Below are positions 1 to 9,243 of a stretch of DNA of 28,229 nucleotides, piece after piece; the first letter of the stretch is position 1; each line of letters starts with the position of its first letter. A program made the translations under genes and the position numbers. The notes below the pieces were generated by a model, which worked only from the letters and a program-made list of their open reading frames with translations, did not search any database and was not told where the DNA came from. This stretch comes from JAFGBN01 sp964394145. Lineage in GTDB: Bacteria; Chloroflexota; Dehalococcoidia; GIF9; AB-539-J10. Where the stretch lies: assembly GCA_964394145.1 (NCBI GenBank), contig CAYMVL010000027.1, positions 1 to 28,229 of the forward strand, given 5' to 3'.

Positions 1-667
<667 letters not shown>

Positions 668-717
668 AAACCTTCCTTCCACTATACAATTGTTAACGTA
701 CTGGCAATTACGTTACT

Positions 718-746
718 ATTTTACTCTTGGTCTTTTGTGCTGTCAA
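718..746 (-). promoter_or_regulatory. 16S rRNA promoter
   Basis: Minus-strand TTGACA (741-746, perfect -35), a 17-base spacer, then TAAAAT (718-723, 5/6 match to -10). Transcription would start near 711, about 45 bases before the mature 16S end. The leader holds a small AACGTA/TACGTT hairpin. This is the only strong promoter in the 298-bp gap between trkA and the rRNA. Confidence 0.8.
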
Positions 747-843
747 ATCGGTGAGGTTTGTACCAGTCGATGATGGTCGAAGGGCATAACCATCTCTTTG
801 CCATAAATATATAAATATTTCACAGATTAATAACTGCGTTGAA

Positions 844-875
844 GTCTGGGGACATGCTTCTACGTGTTTCCAGAC
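844..875 (-). terminator. possible hairpin after trkA
   Basis: GTCTGG (844-849) and CCAGAC (870-875) can pair with an inner ACA/TGT, about 90 bases downstream of the trkA stop. There is no run of T after it on the minus strand, so an intrinsic terminator is only a possibility. Apart from this and the rRNA promoter, I see nothing else in 668-965. Confidence 0.3.
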
Positions 876-965
876 CGTTCGACTGAATACGGCCGAGCAT
901 GTTCCAAGTGAGGCATGACTTTGCAGCAGTTGGGCTTTCTGCAGGTGAAGTGTCTGATATATCTT

Positions 966-1625
966 TCAAGTATTCTTCTGCTTCACATTCCATCTCTCGT
1001 TTAATTGAGGTAGGTTTTTGCTACGTGTTAGAATCACAATCTCATCACCTTTGTGGAATTTGGTGTCTTTGTCAACAAAATGAAACCCATTATCACGATA
1101 GCAGTAAATCGCGCGGGCATCTTGGGGAAGGCCCAGTTCATCAGCTGGAATCGCTTCCTCTTGCCCGGCAGTGAATGTGAAAAATCGCGCGTCTTCTCGC
1201 AACAGTGTATAGAGTTCAATATTATCAAGGCCCCGGACCATATTCTCCAGATGGCGGCTCATCGTACGTATGGGAATGATAGTATCCTCAAGCCCCAGCC
1301 CGCGGCAAAGCTGTTCAAGATCTGGATTTTCAATGCTGGTCACCACTCGCTTAAAGCCCATAGAGCGCCCCAGCAGTGATGTGATGATATTAATATGGTC
1401 GCTGTCTGTCAGGCAAAACAGGAAATCACAGTTTTGAGGATTGACTTGACTGAGTATTGCAGGCTTAGCTGCGTCTCCGTGCAAGAAGCTGCAGTCCAGT
1501 TCGTCCGAAAGCTGGTCGATTTTCTCCTTGTTGATATCAATGATTATTACTTCATGTCCTTCCTTGACCAGGGCTTGGGCTGCCATAATCGTCAGTGGAC
1601 TCGCGCCCGAAAAAACGAGCCTCAT
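966..1625 (-). CDS. trkA: TrkA/KtrA-type potassium uptake regulatory subunit
   Basis: A 219-aa cytoplasmic protein that gates the neighbouring TrkH potassium channel by binding nucleotide. Residues 1-130 form a Rossmann (TrkA-N/RCK) fold, with the NAD-binding acidic residue D30 at the end of strand 2 (VIIIDIN) and the usual second half (GDAAKP, FCLTDSDHINI). Residues 140-215 look like a TrkA-C domain (GDEIVILTRSKNL). The usual GxGxxG loop is replaced by S-G-A-S-P-L-T (6-12), which may weaken or change nucleotide binding. The gene starts four bases after the trkH stop, so the two are an operon and probably translationally coupled. The length is that of a single-RCK KtrA-like protein rather than the double-RCK E. 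coli TrkA. Confidence 0.9.
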   Translation of the reverse strand: MRLVFSGASPLTIMAAQALVKEGHEVIIIDINKEKIDQLSDELDCSFLHGDAAKPAILSQVNPQNCDFLFCLTDSDHINIITSLLGRSMGFKRVVTSIENPDLEQLCRGLGLEDTIIPIRTMSRHLENMVRGLDNIELYTLLREDARFFTFTAGQEEAIPADELGLPQDARAIYCYRDNGFHFVDKDTKFHKGDEIVILTRSKNLPQLNERWNVKQKNT

Positions 1626-1629
1626 GTTC

Positions 1630-3081
1630 TTATTCCTCCAATCTTCTTCCGATCCAGTTGTGGGGGTAGAATAGCACTAACCAGGCAAGAATTTCCAATC
1701 GTCCTAGGAGCATATCAGCACATAAAATACCTTTGAGTAGCGGATGCAGTTGCGGAGTACTGATGCCTGATGATAGTCCGACCGTGCCAATGGCCGACAC
1801 GACCTCAAATAGGGAATCGAGTGGATTGTGGCCCATGGCTGTAAATGCTAGCCAGGAAACGGCAATGAGGGCCACAAAGACTAGAATAACAGTTAGAGCA
1901 TTTTGAATCTCATCAAGTTCCAGCCGTCGGCCACCAAGCCTGGCCTCAAGGATGGCCTCCTTTGGCATGCCTGCTCGTTGGACCATCAGGTGAACTACGC
2001 GGATTAGAATGAAAACACGCAAAAGTTTGACGCCTCCGGCAGTTGAACCGACGCCGCCGCCTAGAAACATGGCAAAAATAAGCACCAGCTTCGATCCTAC
2101 GTCGATCTGAGAGATGTCAAGTGTGCTGAATCCAGCCGTGGACTGGGCAGAAAGGGCGTTTAGTGCGCCATGATACAATGCCTGAGTCAAGTGAAAACCG
2201 CTGTGATTTAGAAGAAACCATGCCATAAGTAACGTCATCACCAAGCCCACCGCTAGGAGCCCTTGCAGTTGGCAATCTCGCATCATGGCTCTCCACGAGC
2301 CTTTGAATACCCGGTGGTACAGGACGAGAGGGACGGCACCGGCCATTGATAATAGTGTAACCACGGCTTGTAGCGAAGGGCTGCTAAGCCCTGCCAGGCT
2401 GGTCTCGTGAGGAGAGAATCCACCGGTGGAAACTGCAGCAAAGGAGTAGAGGACGCCCTCGAACCAGTCGGCATTCAGCAACCCTAGCACAATGATGCCG
2501 ACCCCCGTCAGGGTTGCGTAAACAATGAAGACGCGGCGAGCATGTGCCTTTGTGCTACCAACCAAATCCTCCTCGTAGTCTTCGATGGCGCCAATGCGCT
2601 TCGCCGCAGGCCCCGGCTGCATCATAGCTGCCAGGTACAGTACGACAATGCCAAGGCCGCCGACCCACTGCATCCAGGCACGAGAAAATAAGAAAGTAGC
2701 CGGTTTGTCAGCCAGTGAGGCTGTGACTGTCAAACCGGTTGTCGTTACTGCCGAGACGGTTTCGAACATAGCATCCAAGAAGCCTAAGCCGGAAGCCATG
2801 ATAGGCCACGTCATCACCAGTGGCGCGAATAGAAAAGTCAGGGCTGTTATCGCCATGGCTTCGTTTGTTTGTATGCGTTTTGGTGTCCGCAGCCTGCGAA
2901 GAAAGAATCCCAGCACAAAAACTCCCGCTGCCACAATAAGATACCGCACGCTAATATGGTAATCGCCAAACACGGCAGATACACCCAAAGGGACCAGTAT
3001 GAGCAGCGCTAGAATGATGCAAAGTTCTCCGAAATACCTTAGTACCGCCAGAGGCCGAATAGCATACCTTAATGCACTCAT
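1630..3081 (-). CDS. trkH: TrkH/KtrB family potassium transporter
   Basis: A 483-aa integral membrane protein that carries K+ (and possibly Na+) inward. It has about ten hydrophobic segments and four pore loops with the filter glycine: TTTGL (113-117), STGGF (218-222), STAGF (314-318) and TVGLS (433-437). The GGGVGSTAGGVKLLR segment (341-355) is the conserved loop found in this family. The length is normal. It is the first gene of the trkH-trkA operon and is divergent from rpsU. A TTGCTA-N17-TATAAT promoter lies about 90 bases upstream. The start ATG at 3081 has only a weak AGGA ribosome site about 12 bases before it. Confidence 0.95.
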   Translation of the reverse strand: MSALRYAIRPLAVLRYFGELCIILALLILVPLGVSAVFGDYHISVRYLIVAAGVFVLGFFLRRLRTPKRIQTNEAMAITALTFLFAPLVMTWPIMASGLGFLDAMFETVSAVTTTGLTVTASLADKPATFLFSRAWMQWVGGLGIVVLYLAAMMQPGPAAKRIGAIEDYEEDLVGSTKAHARRVFIVYATLTGVGIIVLGLLNADWFEGVLYSFAAVSTGGFSPHETSLAGLSSPSLQAVVTLLSMAGAVPLVLYHRVFKGSWRAMMRDCQLQGLLAVGLVMTLLMAWFLLNHSGFHLTQALYHGALNALSAQSTAGFSTLDISQIDVGSKLVLIFAMFLGGGVGSTAGGVKLLRVFILIRVVHLMVQRAGMPKEAILEARLGGRRLELDEIQNALTVILVFVALIAVSWLAFTAMGHNPLDSLFEVVSAIGTVGLSSGISTPQLHPLLKGILCADMLLGRLEILAWLVLFYPHNWIGRRLEE

Positions 3082-3176
3082 ATGCGTTTACTTATCCTGT
3101 TTCGTATCTTTCTTACAAGCCTTGGGGGGAGAGCGGCAAATACTAATTACGAAGCAAGAACATCAGAATGGATTTC

Positions 3177-3205
3177 ATTATAGTTTTCTTTTGCATGCGT
3201 AGCAA
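3177..3205 (-). promoter_or_regulatory. trkHA promoter
   Basis: Minus-strand TTGCTA (3200-3205, 4/6) with a 17-base spacer and a perfect TATAAT (3177-3182). The start point would be near 3170, giving a leader of about 90 bases before trkH. Confidence 0.65.
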
Positions 3206-3263
3206 TAGAAGTTGCTAGAATTCGCAGTCCAGTGTTACCTGTGTGGTCAGCCACCACGCATTA

Positions 3264-3292
3264 TTGACAAGGCTGAACAATGAAGGTAAAAT
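3264..3292 (+). promoter_or_regulatory. rpsU-yqeY promoter
   Basis: A perfect TTGACA (3264-3269), a 17-base spacer and TAAAAT (3287-3292). Both hexamers and the spacing are the same as in the 16S promoter in this window. The predicted start (about 3299) leaves only about nine bases before the rpsU ATG, with no Shine-Dalgarno sequence. Confidence 0.75.
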
Positions 3293-3307
3293 AGCTTACT
3301 TTAAACT

Positions 3308-3484
3308 ATGGCTGATGTAAAACTTAATTCTGGGGAGAGCTTCGAGAGCCTGCTGCGCAGATTCAATAAGCGGGTGCAGGAGGGGCGTATTTTGGCTGAG
3401 GTGCGCCGGCGTAGATTCTATGAAAAACCCAGTGAAGAACGGAAAAAGAAAGAGGCAGCCAAGAGACGCAAGAGTTCCAGGTAG
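3308..3484 (+). CDS. rpsU: 30S ribosomal protein S21
   Basis: A 58-aa basic protein of the small ribosomal subunit. The translation begins MADVKLNSGESFESLLRRFN, has the family core R-V-Q-E-G-R-I-L-A-E-V-R-R-R-R-F-Y-E-K-P-S, and ends in a Lys/Arg-rich tail. The ATG at 3308 follows a strong promoter so closely that the mRNA would be nearly leaderless. yqeY follows five bases after the stop, a pairing seen in many bacteria. The gene is too short for many ORF callers, but the family match is clear. Confidence 0.93.
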   Translation: MADVKLNSGESFESLLRRFNKRVQEGRILAEVRRRRFYEKPSEERKKKEAAKRRKSSR

Positions 3485-3489
3485 CCGCA

Positions 3490-3939
3490 ATGTCTTTGCT
3501 GGACAGTATAAAGGAAGCACTACAAAAAGCGGTCAAGCGACAAGACAAGACGCAAGTTTCTATACTCAGACTGGTGCTCTCGGACATAAGGAACGCCGAA
3601 ATTGCCCAGCAAATGCCTGCCGATGATAGTAAGGTTCTAGATGTCATTACCAGGCAGGTGAAGCGCCATCGCGAGAGCATCGATGCTTTTAAGCAAGGGA
3701 ATCGCAGCGACCTAGTGGCCAAGGAAGAAGCGGAACTGGTCATTCTTATGGACTATCTCCCCAAACAAATGAGCCATGACGAAGTTGTGGCTAAAGCACA
3801 GCAAGCAATCACGGCAGCCGGAGCTAAGGGACCGAATGACAAAGGCAGGGTGATGTCCCAGCTCATGCCACAGCTTAAAGGCAAGGCAGATGGCAAAGAG
3901 ATCAGCGATATCGTCTCGCAACTGCTTGCCTCTGGCTGA
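3490..3939 (+). CDS. yqeY: YqeY / GatB-like domain protein
   Basis: A 149-aa protein made of a YqeY core (MSLLDSIKEALQKAVKRQDK) followed by the GatB/YqeY tail domain: DYLPKQMSHDEV near 91-102, then GAKGPNDKGRVMSQLMPQLKGKADGKEI. The tail domain resembles the tRNA-binding C-terminus of the Glu/Asp-tRNA amidotransferase subunit GatB. The cellular role of YqeY is unsettled, though its link with rpsU suggests translation. Only five bases separate it from rpsU and no good ribosome site is seen, so coupled translation is likely. Length is normal. Confidence 0.93.
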   Translation: MSLLDSIKEALQKAVKRQDKTQVSILRLVLSDIRNAEIAQQMPADDSKVLDVITRQVKRHRESIDAFKQGNRSDLVAKEEAELVILMDYLPKQMSHDEVVAKAQQAITAAGAKGPNDKGRVMSQLMPQLKGKADGKEISDIVSQLLASG

Positions 3940-4111
3940 GTTACTAAGGCAGAGTCAGGCAATATAATATAGTATAGTGGATCAGGCCGACTGCGCAGTC
4001 TGAATATATTTATGATTCCGGTCCATAGTTAGATTCGGGCGTCGAGTAGCTCAACTGTGGCCTTCCCGTGCTTGAATGCAGGGCAAAGTGGCGAAGTTTC
4101 TTTCGTGGAGC

Positions 4112-5035
4112 TTATTCCTTGGATTGCGCTGCAGTCCTTTGCGACCTGAGTATGAAAGACATCTGCCTGGCGTTCACCATAGCTTTATCCTCGTTACAGT
4201 TATTAAATAGTACATGCATCTCCTGCGTCTTTTCTGCCAGGGCCCGGATCTTCCTCGCCCATGGGGTGAGTTCTTCCTCACTGTAAAGATAGTTGAATCG
4301 GTCAACGGGCTTTATACCTTTCCGCTCCCACATCCCGGTATTTCGACCGTGGAAACGCACCAGTCCTAGATTGGCTGTTGCCTCTGCGATGGCAGGCACG
4401 CTTGATTTGAACCCTTGAGGCTCATCCACGCAGACAAATGGCAGATCGTTGCTCCTGAGGAATTCGAGGCTCCGACTCATATTCTTTTCGCTCAGCCACG
4501 CGCTGTTTCTGAATTCTATCGCCAGTCGGTACTGCGCCAGCTTCTCCTTGCAAAACAAGATATAGTCCAGTTGCTGTGAACCGGGGTAGAACCAGGGTGG
4601 GAATTGAAACAGCACCACACCAAGTCTGCCAACTGTATCGAGCGGAAGCAGCGAGGCTGCAAATCTTCGCCATAGTTCATCCGTCAACTGAGAAGGAAGG
4701 TCCCGGTAATACAGGTTGGCCTTTTCATGCGATGCTGGCGGTAGATTTTGTCTCATATCTTTGGGCAAGGAATTCAGTGGCGTGGGATGCTGCGTGAAGA
4801 GACGAAATACCTTGATATCGAATATGAAATCTTCGCCTGTTCGTTGGGCCCACAGATAGCTGGTACTCTCGCCGGGCATCGAGTAGTAAGTGCTATCCAC
4901 TTCCACAATATCAAACTGGGTGGAGTAGTACTGAAGCCGCGCCTCCGACGAACGTGCCGGAGGGGGATAGAAGCGGCCGGAACTTATCAAAGTCGGGTCA
5001 GTCCATGAACAGGTACCGACTCTTATCCTTCCCAT
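4112..5035 (-). CDS. DUF72 family protein
   Basis: A 307-aa protein with all the usual DUF72 blocks: RVGTCSW near the N-terminus, VEVDSTYY, VLFQFPP, AIEFRN..W, CVDEPQ, RFHGRN, and HVLFNNCNEDKAMVNA near the C-terminus. The family has a TIM-barrel fold related to the xylose-isomerase/endonuclease IV group, and its reaction is not established. The ATG lies one base after the dut stop, so it is co-transcribed with dut and is the last gene of the lexA operon. That position hints at, but does not show, a link to nucleotide or DNA metabolism. No clear terminator was found in the 172 bp between it and yqeY. That stretch holds only a 12-bp palindrome, GACTGCGCAGTC, at 3989-4000. Confidence 0.9.
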   Translation of the reverse strand: MGRIRVGTCSWTDPTLISSGRFYPPPARSSEARLQYYSTQFDIVEVDSTYYSMPGESTSYLWAQRTGEDFIFDIKVFRLFTQHPTPLNSLPKDMRQNLPPASHEKANLYYRDLPSQLTDELWRRFAASLLPLDTVGRLGVVLFQFPPWFYPGSQQLDYILFCKEKLAQYRLAIEFRNSAWLSEKNMSRSLEFLRSNDLPFVCVDEPQGFKSSVPAIAEATANLGLVRFHGRNTGMWERKGIKPVDRFNYLYSEEELTPWARKIRALAEKTQEMHVLFNNCNEDKAMVNARQMSFILRSQRTAAQSKE

Positions 5036-5036
5036 T

Positions 5037-5822
5037 TCAAACCGTGCCGGTTGATCCGTGGCCTCGGGATCCCCTTTTTGTGGAAGAAAGCTCCTTGACT
5101 TCCTCCACAGGCAGCTCAGCCAGCCTCGTCACAACCATCTGGGCTATCCTCTCTCCATCCCTCACTGCGAAGCTGCTTCCATTGCCAAGGGTATACATGG
5201 TCACCATCAGCTCACCCCTGTAATCGCTATCGACTGTGCCAAATGCGACCATCACGCCTTTCGAGGACAGACCGGACCTGGGTCTTATCTGCACATCGTA
5301 GTTCTTGGGTACTTCAACGGCGATACCTGTCCCGACTAGTTTAGGCTTTTCTTCAAGCGTAATTTGCCGGTTGCCCTGTCTTATGTAGGCGCAGAGGTCC
5401 AGCCCGGTTGCACCTTCCGTCGCGCGCTGCGGTAGTTTTGCATCAGCATATAGTCTCTTAATTCTCAAAGCAGGGGTTCTATCACCTTTCTTTTCATATT
5501 TGGATAGCACTGACACAATCTCGTTGACCGCTTCTTGCTGTTCTGCTATTAGTAACTCCATCGCCGCTTGAGATACCGCCTCGCTGCCATCTAATGCAAG
5601 GTCTCTCATAGCCTTCAGCCCCATCTCTTCCCCTTCGACTCCATACTCCTGATTGACCTTGGCCAGAAGCCTGTCCAGCCATTTATCAAATATGCTTACG
5701 GGCTTCCCGCGCCGGGCAGCTAGTTCCCGCAGCTCACCCCACAATTCAGCTATAGTCGTGGAGTTCAGGATAAGCTCCTTGATGTTCTCCTCGAGTTCCT
5801 GCGTCGATCTTGTCATCTTCAT
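5037..5822 (-). CDS. dut: dUTP diphosphatase with N-terminal helical extension
   Basis: A 261-aa protein. Residues 115-261 are a complete trimeric-type dUTPase, which converts dUTP to dUMP and PPi. Motif 1 is ATGLDL (138-143), motif 2 RPRSG (180-184), motif 3 GTVDSDYRG (196-204), motif 4 around ERIAQMVV (224-231), and motif 5 RGSRGHGSTG (250-259). In motif 5 a His stands where Phe is usual (GGFGSTG). Residues 1-113 are an extra, charged, probably all-helical region of unknown role; ordinary dUTPases are about 145-150 aa. The ATG has GGAG ten bases upstream. It lies 56 bases after dnaE2 in the SOS operon, so its expression probably rises with DNA damage. Confidence 0.92.
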   Translation of the reverse strand: MKMTRSTQELEENIKELILNSTTIAELWGELRELAARRGKPVSIFDKWLDRLLAKVNQEYGVEGEEMGLKAMRDLALDGSEAVSQAAMELLIAEQQEAVNEIVSVLSKYEKKGDRTPALRIKRLYADAKLPQRATEGATGLDLCAYIRQGNRQITLEEKPKLVGTGIAVEVPKNYDVQIRPRSGLSSKGVMVAFGTVDSDYRGELMVTMYTLGNGSSFAVRDGERIAQMVVTRLAELPVEEVKELSSTKRGSRGHGSTGTV

Positions 5823-5878
5823 TATGATTCTACTCCAAAGAAAAAGGCCGAAGCAATCGGGCCCATCCAGGCGAATGG

Positions 5879-8800
5879 CTAACGATAAGGCAGGGGAGTA
5901 AGGCTGCTGGCGATAATATTCAAGTTGCTATCTCTTTTCTGAAGTATCCCTTCCACTAAAACCAGCGGCTCGAGCTTAAAGACCTGCCTGTGTCTTTCGT
6001 ATATGCCTGGTTTGACTACCACATTCATTATTCCTTCTTCATCCTCAAGGGTCAAAAAGCCAAAACCCCTGGCGGTGGCTGGTTTCTGTCTTGTGATAAC
6101 ATAGCCCGCCACCCGCACCCTGGTATTTGGGAAAAGTTGAGCAATATCAGAGGATTTAAGCAAGCCATCCCCTGATATCTCCTTCCTCAGCACCTGCATC
6201 GGGTGATATTTCAGTGGAAATCCCTGTACTTCGTAGTCCGCTTGCATTTCCTCAAATTCAGTAATCTCGGGCAAGGAAATTTTGATATCTTGAAACTCTA
6301 AGGGCAGTTCCCCCGGCTGTTTCTTTTCCAGCAAACCGAGCTGCCACAATAGCTGTCTCTTATGGCAGCCGCAGAAACCAAAAGCCCCGGCAAGGATCAG
6401 ATTTTCTACAGGCTTCCTTTCTAGCTGGGTTCTCGAATAGAAATCTTCAAATGAAAGATAGGGGCAACTCCTCCTTTCAGCTATTACCTGGCTTATGGCT
6501 TTCTCACCCATTTCCTTTATGTATGCAAAGCCGAGCCTCACCTGGCCTTCTTCGATGCTACACCCAGCCCTGCTCTTATTGATGTCCACAGGTAAAACCA
6601 CTATGCCATGCCTTTTTGCATCTCGCACGATGACCTCCGGGGAGTAAAATCCCATTGGCTGGTTGTTGAGTAAAGCGCAATAAAATTCAGGCGTATAGTG
6701 TTTCTTAAGCCAGGCTGATTGATAGCATAACAGCGTAAAGCCAGCTGCATGGCTCTTGCAAAAGCCGTATTCTGCGAATCCCTCAATGTCGGCAAAGATG
6801 CGGTTTGCCAAGCTGTCCTCTATTCCATTATTCTTTGCTCCCCCAATAAATCTCTGCTTCACCTCCTCCATGGCACCTCTGGGCCTCTTCCGGCTCATTG
6901 CTCTCCTCAAACAGTCAGCTTCACCTGGTGTGAAGTCAGCTATAGTTGTGGCAACCTGAATCACCTGTTCCTGGAATAGAATGATTCCCAGGGTATCCTC
7001 GAGTATCGTCTCAAGCTTTGGGTGCAAGTATGTTACTTTTTCCAAACCCTTCCTTCTTCGGATATAGGGATGAACCATATTCCCTTGAAGAGGCCCGGGT
7101 CTGACAAGAGCTACCTCGATGGTCAGGTCTTCGATAGAGCGAGGCTTTGTTTGCGGCAGAGTCTGTAGTTGGGCCCGGCTCTCCACCTGGAATACGCCCA
7201 TGGTATCGCCTCTGCAGATCATATCGTAGACTTCAGTATCACCTAAGTTCAGCCTGTCGAGGTTGAGTTTTGTATTATGGTTTTCTGCCGCAAGTTCGCA
7301 GCTTTCGTGAATAAGCGATAGCATTCTTAAGCCAAGTAAGTCCACCTTTATCAGCCCGGCATCGGCAACGCCGTCTTTATCCCACTGGCATACTATCCTT
7401 CCCGGCATAGTGGCTTTCTCCAGAGGCACCATATCGCTCAGCGGACAGGAGGAAATAAGCATGCCTCCATTGTGGATGGATATATGCCTGGGAAAGTCAG
7501 CAATTTCTCTGCAGAGGTAAGTGAAGTCCTGCCATAGGGTAGAAGTGAAATAAGGCCTGAATTCCTCGATGCTTGCGAGTTCCTGTCCAATATCATTAGC
7601 CTCATAGGCTGAAATTGATTTGGCCATCCTGTCCAGGAGCTGAGATGGCATACCTAAAGCCTTACCCACCTCCCTTATAGCATTCCTTGCCTGGAAAGTG
7701 ACATAAGTTGATACCATGGCAGTATGTTCCTGTCCATATTTCTGGTAGACGTGTTGAATGAGCCTTTCCCTGTGAACTGTAGATATATCTATATCGATAT
7801 CAGGAACGGAAGACATTTCCTCATTGAGGAACCTGCCAAGAAATAGCCTGTTTTTAATCGGGTCGACCTGTGTTATGCCAAGAATATAAGCCACTATAGA
7901 ATTAGCTGCTGAGCCTCTCCCCTGAGCGGGAATACCATTTCTCATGGCATAATCCATGATATCCCATACTATTAGGAAGTAGCCTGACAGGCCAAGCTTT
8001 TGTATCAGATTAAGCTCCCCGTTAATCCTGGTTTCTATCTCGGGGCTTATACTTTCATACCTGTTATATGCCCTCTGCCGGCATAACCTGGCTAAATAGC
8101 TATCCGCCGTCGCTCCTTCCGGCAGAGGAAAGTCTGGAAACCGGTAGGCTGAGAAATCCAGATTAACATTGCACTTCTCAGCTATGGCCAGTGTGTTAGA
8201 AATCGCTTCAGGGTAATCTTCAAAAAGCTGTTCCATTTCCTCGGAGGACTTGAGGTAAAACTCAGAATTAAGTTTTAAGGACTTACATTCATCCAGACTT
8301 GTCCTGTTCCTTATACATGTGAGTACATCGTGGAGTTTATGGCTCTGCTCTCTGGCATAGTGAACGTTATTGGTTGCCACATAAGCAAGGTCGAGGTCCC
8401 TGGCCAGCATAACTGAAGCACGGCAGAGCTGTTTATCTTCAGGATACAGATTATTCTGGAGCTCGATGTATAAATTCTCCCTGCCGAAGATATCTATGTA
8501 CCTCTTGGCTGCCTGGCGGGCCTTTTCTGCACATCCAGAAACAATTGAGTCGGCTATTTCTCCTCTGCTGCAGCCGGATAGGCAGATAATTCCATCGGAA
8601 TACCGGCCCAGAGTTTCCAGATCAAGAGCAGGGCTGCCTTTCCTGTGTGTAAGCTGAGCTCTTGTTATCATTCTGCACAGGTTGGAGTATCCCTCGTTGT
8701 TCTTTGCCAGCAGGGTGAGATGCTTTCTGCTTTCTAAAGTGACTTCTGCGCCAATGATAGGCTTGATACCTGCTTTCAGGCATGCTTTGTAGAAACGTGT

Positions 8801-8944
8801 AACGCCATACAGGCCATCACGGTCGGTTATGCCCAGGGCAGACATGCCAAGCTCTGATGCACGTCTTACCAGGTCCTCAGGATGAGATGCACCATCAAGA
8901 AAAGAGAAATTGGAATGACAGTGGAGTTCAATGTAATTATTCAT
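5879..8944 (-). CDS. dnaE2: error-prone DNA polymerase III alpha subunit, DnaE2/ImuC
   Basis: A 1021-aa C-family polymerase. The N-terminal PHP domain begins YIELHCHSNFSFLDGASHPE. The palm carries GRGSAANS (342-349) and the catalytic PDIDID (381-386). Near the end is an OB-fold (about 930-1010, RVRVAGYVITRQ...GFLTLEDEEG). It ends at the OB-fold and lacks the longer tau-binding tail of replicative DnaE, which together with the lexA-imuB context points to DnaE2. The role is DNA synthesis across lesions with ImuB. The ATG has AAGGA about 12 bases upstream. It follows the DUF6504 gene by 44 bases and is the largest gene of the operon. Confidence 0.93.
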   Translation of the reverse strand: MNNYIELHCHSNFSFLDGASHPEDLVRRASELGMSALGITDRDGLYGVTRFYKACLKAGIKPIIGAEVTLESRKHLTLLAKNNEGYSNLCRMITRAQLTHRKGSPALDLETLGRYSDGIICLSGCSRGEIADSIVSGCAEKARQAAKRYIDIFGRENLYIELQNNLYPEDKQLCRASVMLARDLDLAYVATNNVHYAREQSHKLHDVLTCIRNRTSLDECKSLKLNSEFYLKSSEEMEQLFEDYPEAISNTLAIAEKCNVNLDFSAYRFPDFPLPEGATADSYLARLCRQRAYNRYESISPEIETRINGELNLIQKLGLSGYFLIVWDIMDYAMRNGIPAQGRGSAANSIVAYILGITQVDPIKNRLFLGRFLNEEMSSVPDIDIDISTVHRERLIQHVYQKYGQEHTAMVSTYVTFQARNAIREVGKALGMPSQLLDRMAKSISAYEANDIGQELASIEEFRPYFTSTLWQDFTYLCREIADFPRHISIHNGGMLISSCPLSDMVPLEKATMPGRIVCQWDKDGVADAGLIKVDLLGLRMLSLIHESCELAAENHNTKLNLDRLNLGDTEVYDMICRGDTMGVFQVESRAQLQTLPQTKPRSIEDLTIEVALVRPGPLQGNMVHPYIRRRKGLEKVTYLHPKLETILEDTLGIILFQEQVIQVATTIADFTPGEADCLRRAMSRKRPRGAMEEVKQRFIGGAKNNGIEDSLANRIFADIEGFAEYGFCKSHAAGFTLLCYQSAWLKKHYTPEFYCALLNNQPMGFYSPEVIVRDAKRHGIVVLPVDINKSRAGCSIEEGQVRLGFAYIKEMGEKAISQVIAERRSCPYLSFEDFYSRTQLERKPVENLILAGAFGFCGCHKRQLLWQLGLLEKKQPGELPLEFQDIKISLPEITEFEEMQADYEVQGFPLKYHPMQVLRKEISGDGLLKSSDIAQLFPNTRVRVAGYVITRQKPATARGFGFLTLEDEEGIMNVVVKPGIYERHRQVFKLEPLVLVEGILQKRDSNLNIIASSLTPLPYR

Positions 8945-8988
8945 AACTGCAGCATTTCCTTCATCAGCGTGCGCTAAAGCTGGGGGCC

Positions 8989-9243
8989 CTAGTCCTGTAT
9001 ACGTTGCAGATACCAGTGCCCGCTGAGCAAATCTCGATAAAGTTCACAAATAATTCCAGCCTCGGTGCCAATCTGGAAATATTCCCTTTCAATAGCCTTT
9101 TTCCACCACCACTGGGTTACTCTCCATTGTCTCGCTACCTGTTCTATCTTCTCTGTCCTGCCTCTATATATAAAGGAAATCGGCCTGTGCTGCATATCTT
9201 CCCTGACGTCTATTTTTATAGCCCGGTGAAATAGTTTGCTCAT
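8989..9243 (-). CDS. DUF6504-like small protein of the mutasome operon
   Basis: An 84-aa protein rich in Trp, Arg and Tyr: RPISFIYRGRTEKIEQVARQWRV, then a WWW run, EREYFQI, and a C-terminal CELYRDLLSGHWYLQRI. This pattern matches what I recall of DUF6504, small proteins encoded next to imuB and dnaE2 in Actinobacteria and Chloroflexota. The start ATG overlaps the imuB stop (ATGA, 9240-9243), so translation is coupled. Function is unknown; its position suggests an accessory part of the translesion complex. The family name is from memory, and the operon position is seen directly. Confidence 0.75.
   Translation of the reverse strand: MSKLFHRAIKIDVREDMQHRPISFIYRGRTEKIEQVARQWRVTQWWWKKAIEREYFQIGTEAGIICELYRDLLSGHWYLQRIQD

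Noticed and set aside
3989..4000. GACTGCGCAGTC palindrome between yqeY and the DUF72 gene
   Set aside because: It has no loop and no T run, and lies between convergent genes; too short to call an operator or terminator.
5879..8944. Replicative DnaE1
   Set aside because: It is shorter than replicative DnaE, lacks the C-terminal tail beyond the OB-fold, and lies in the lexA-imuB operon.
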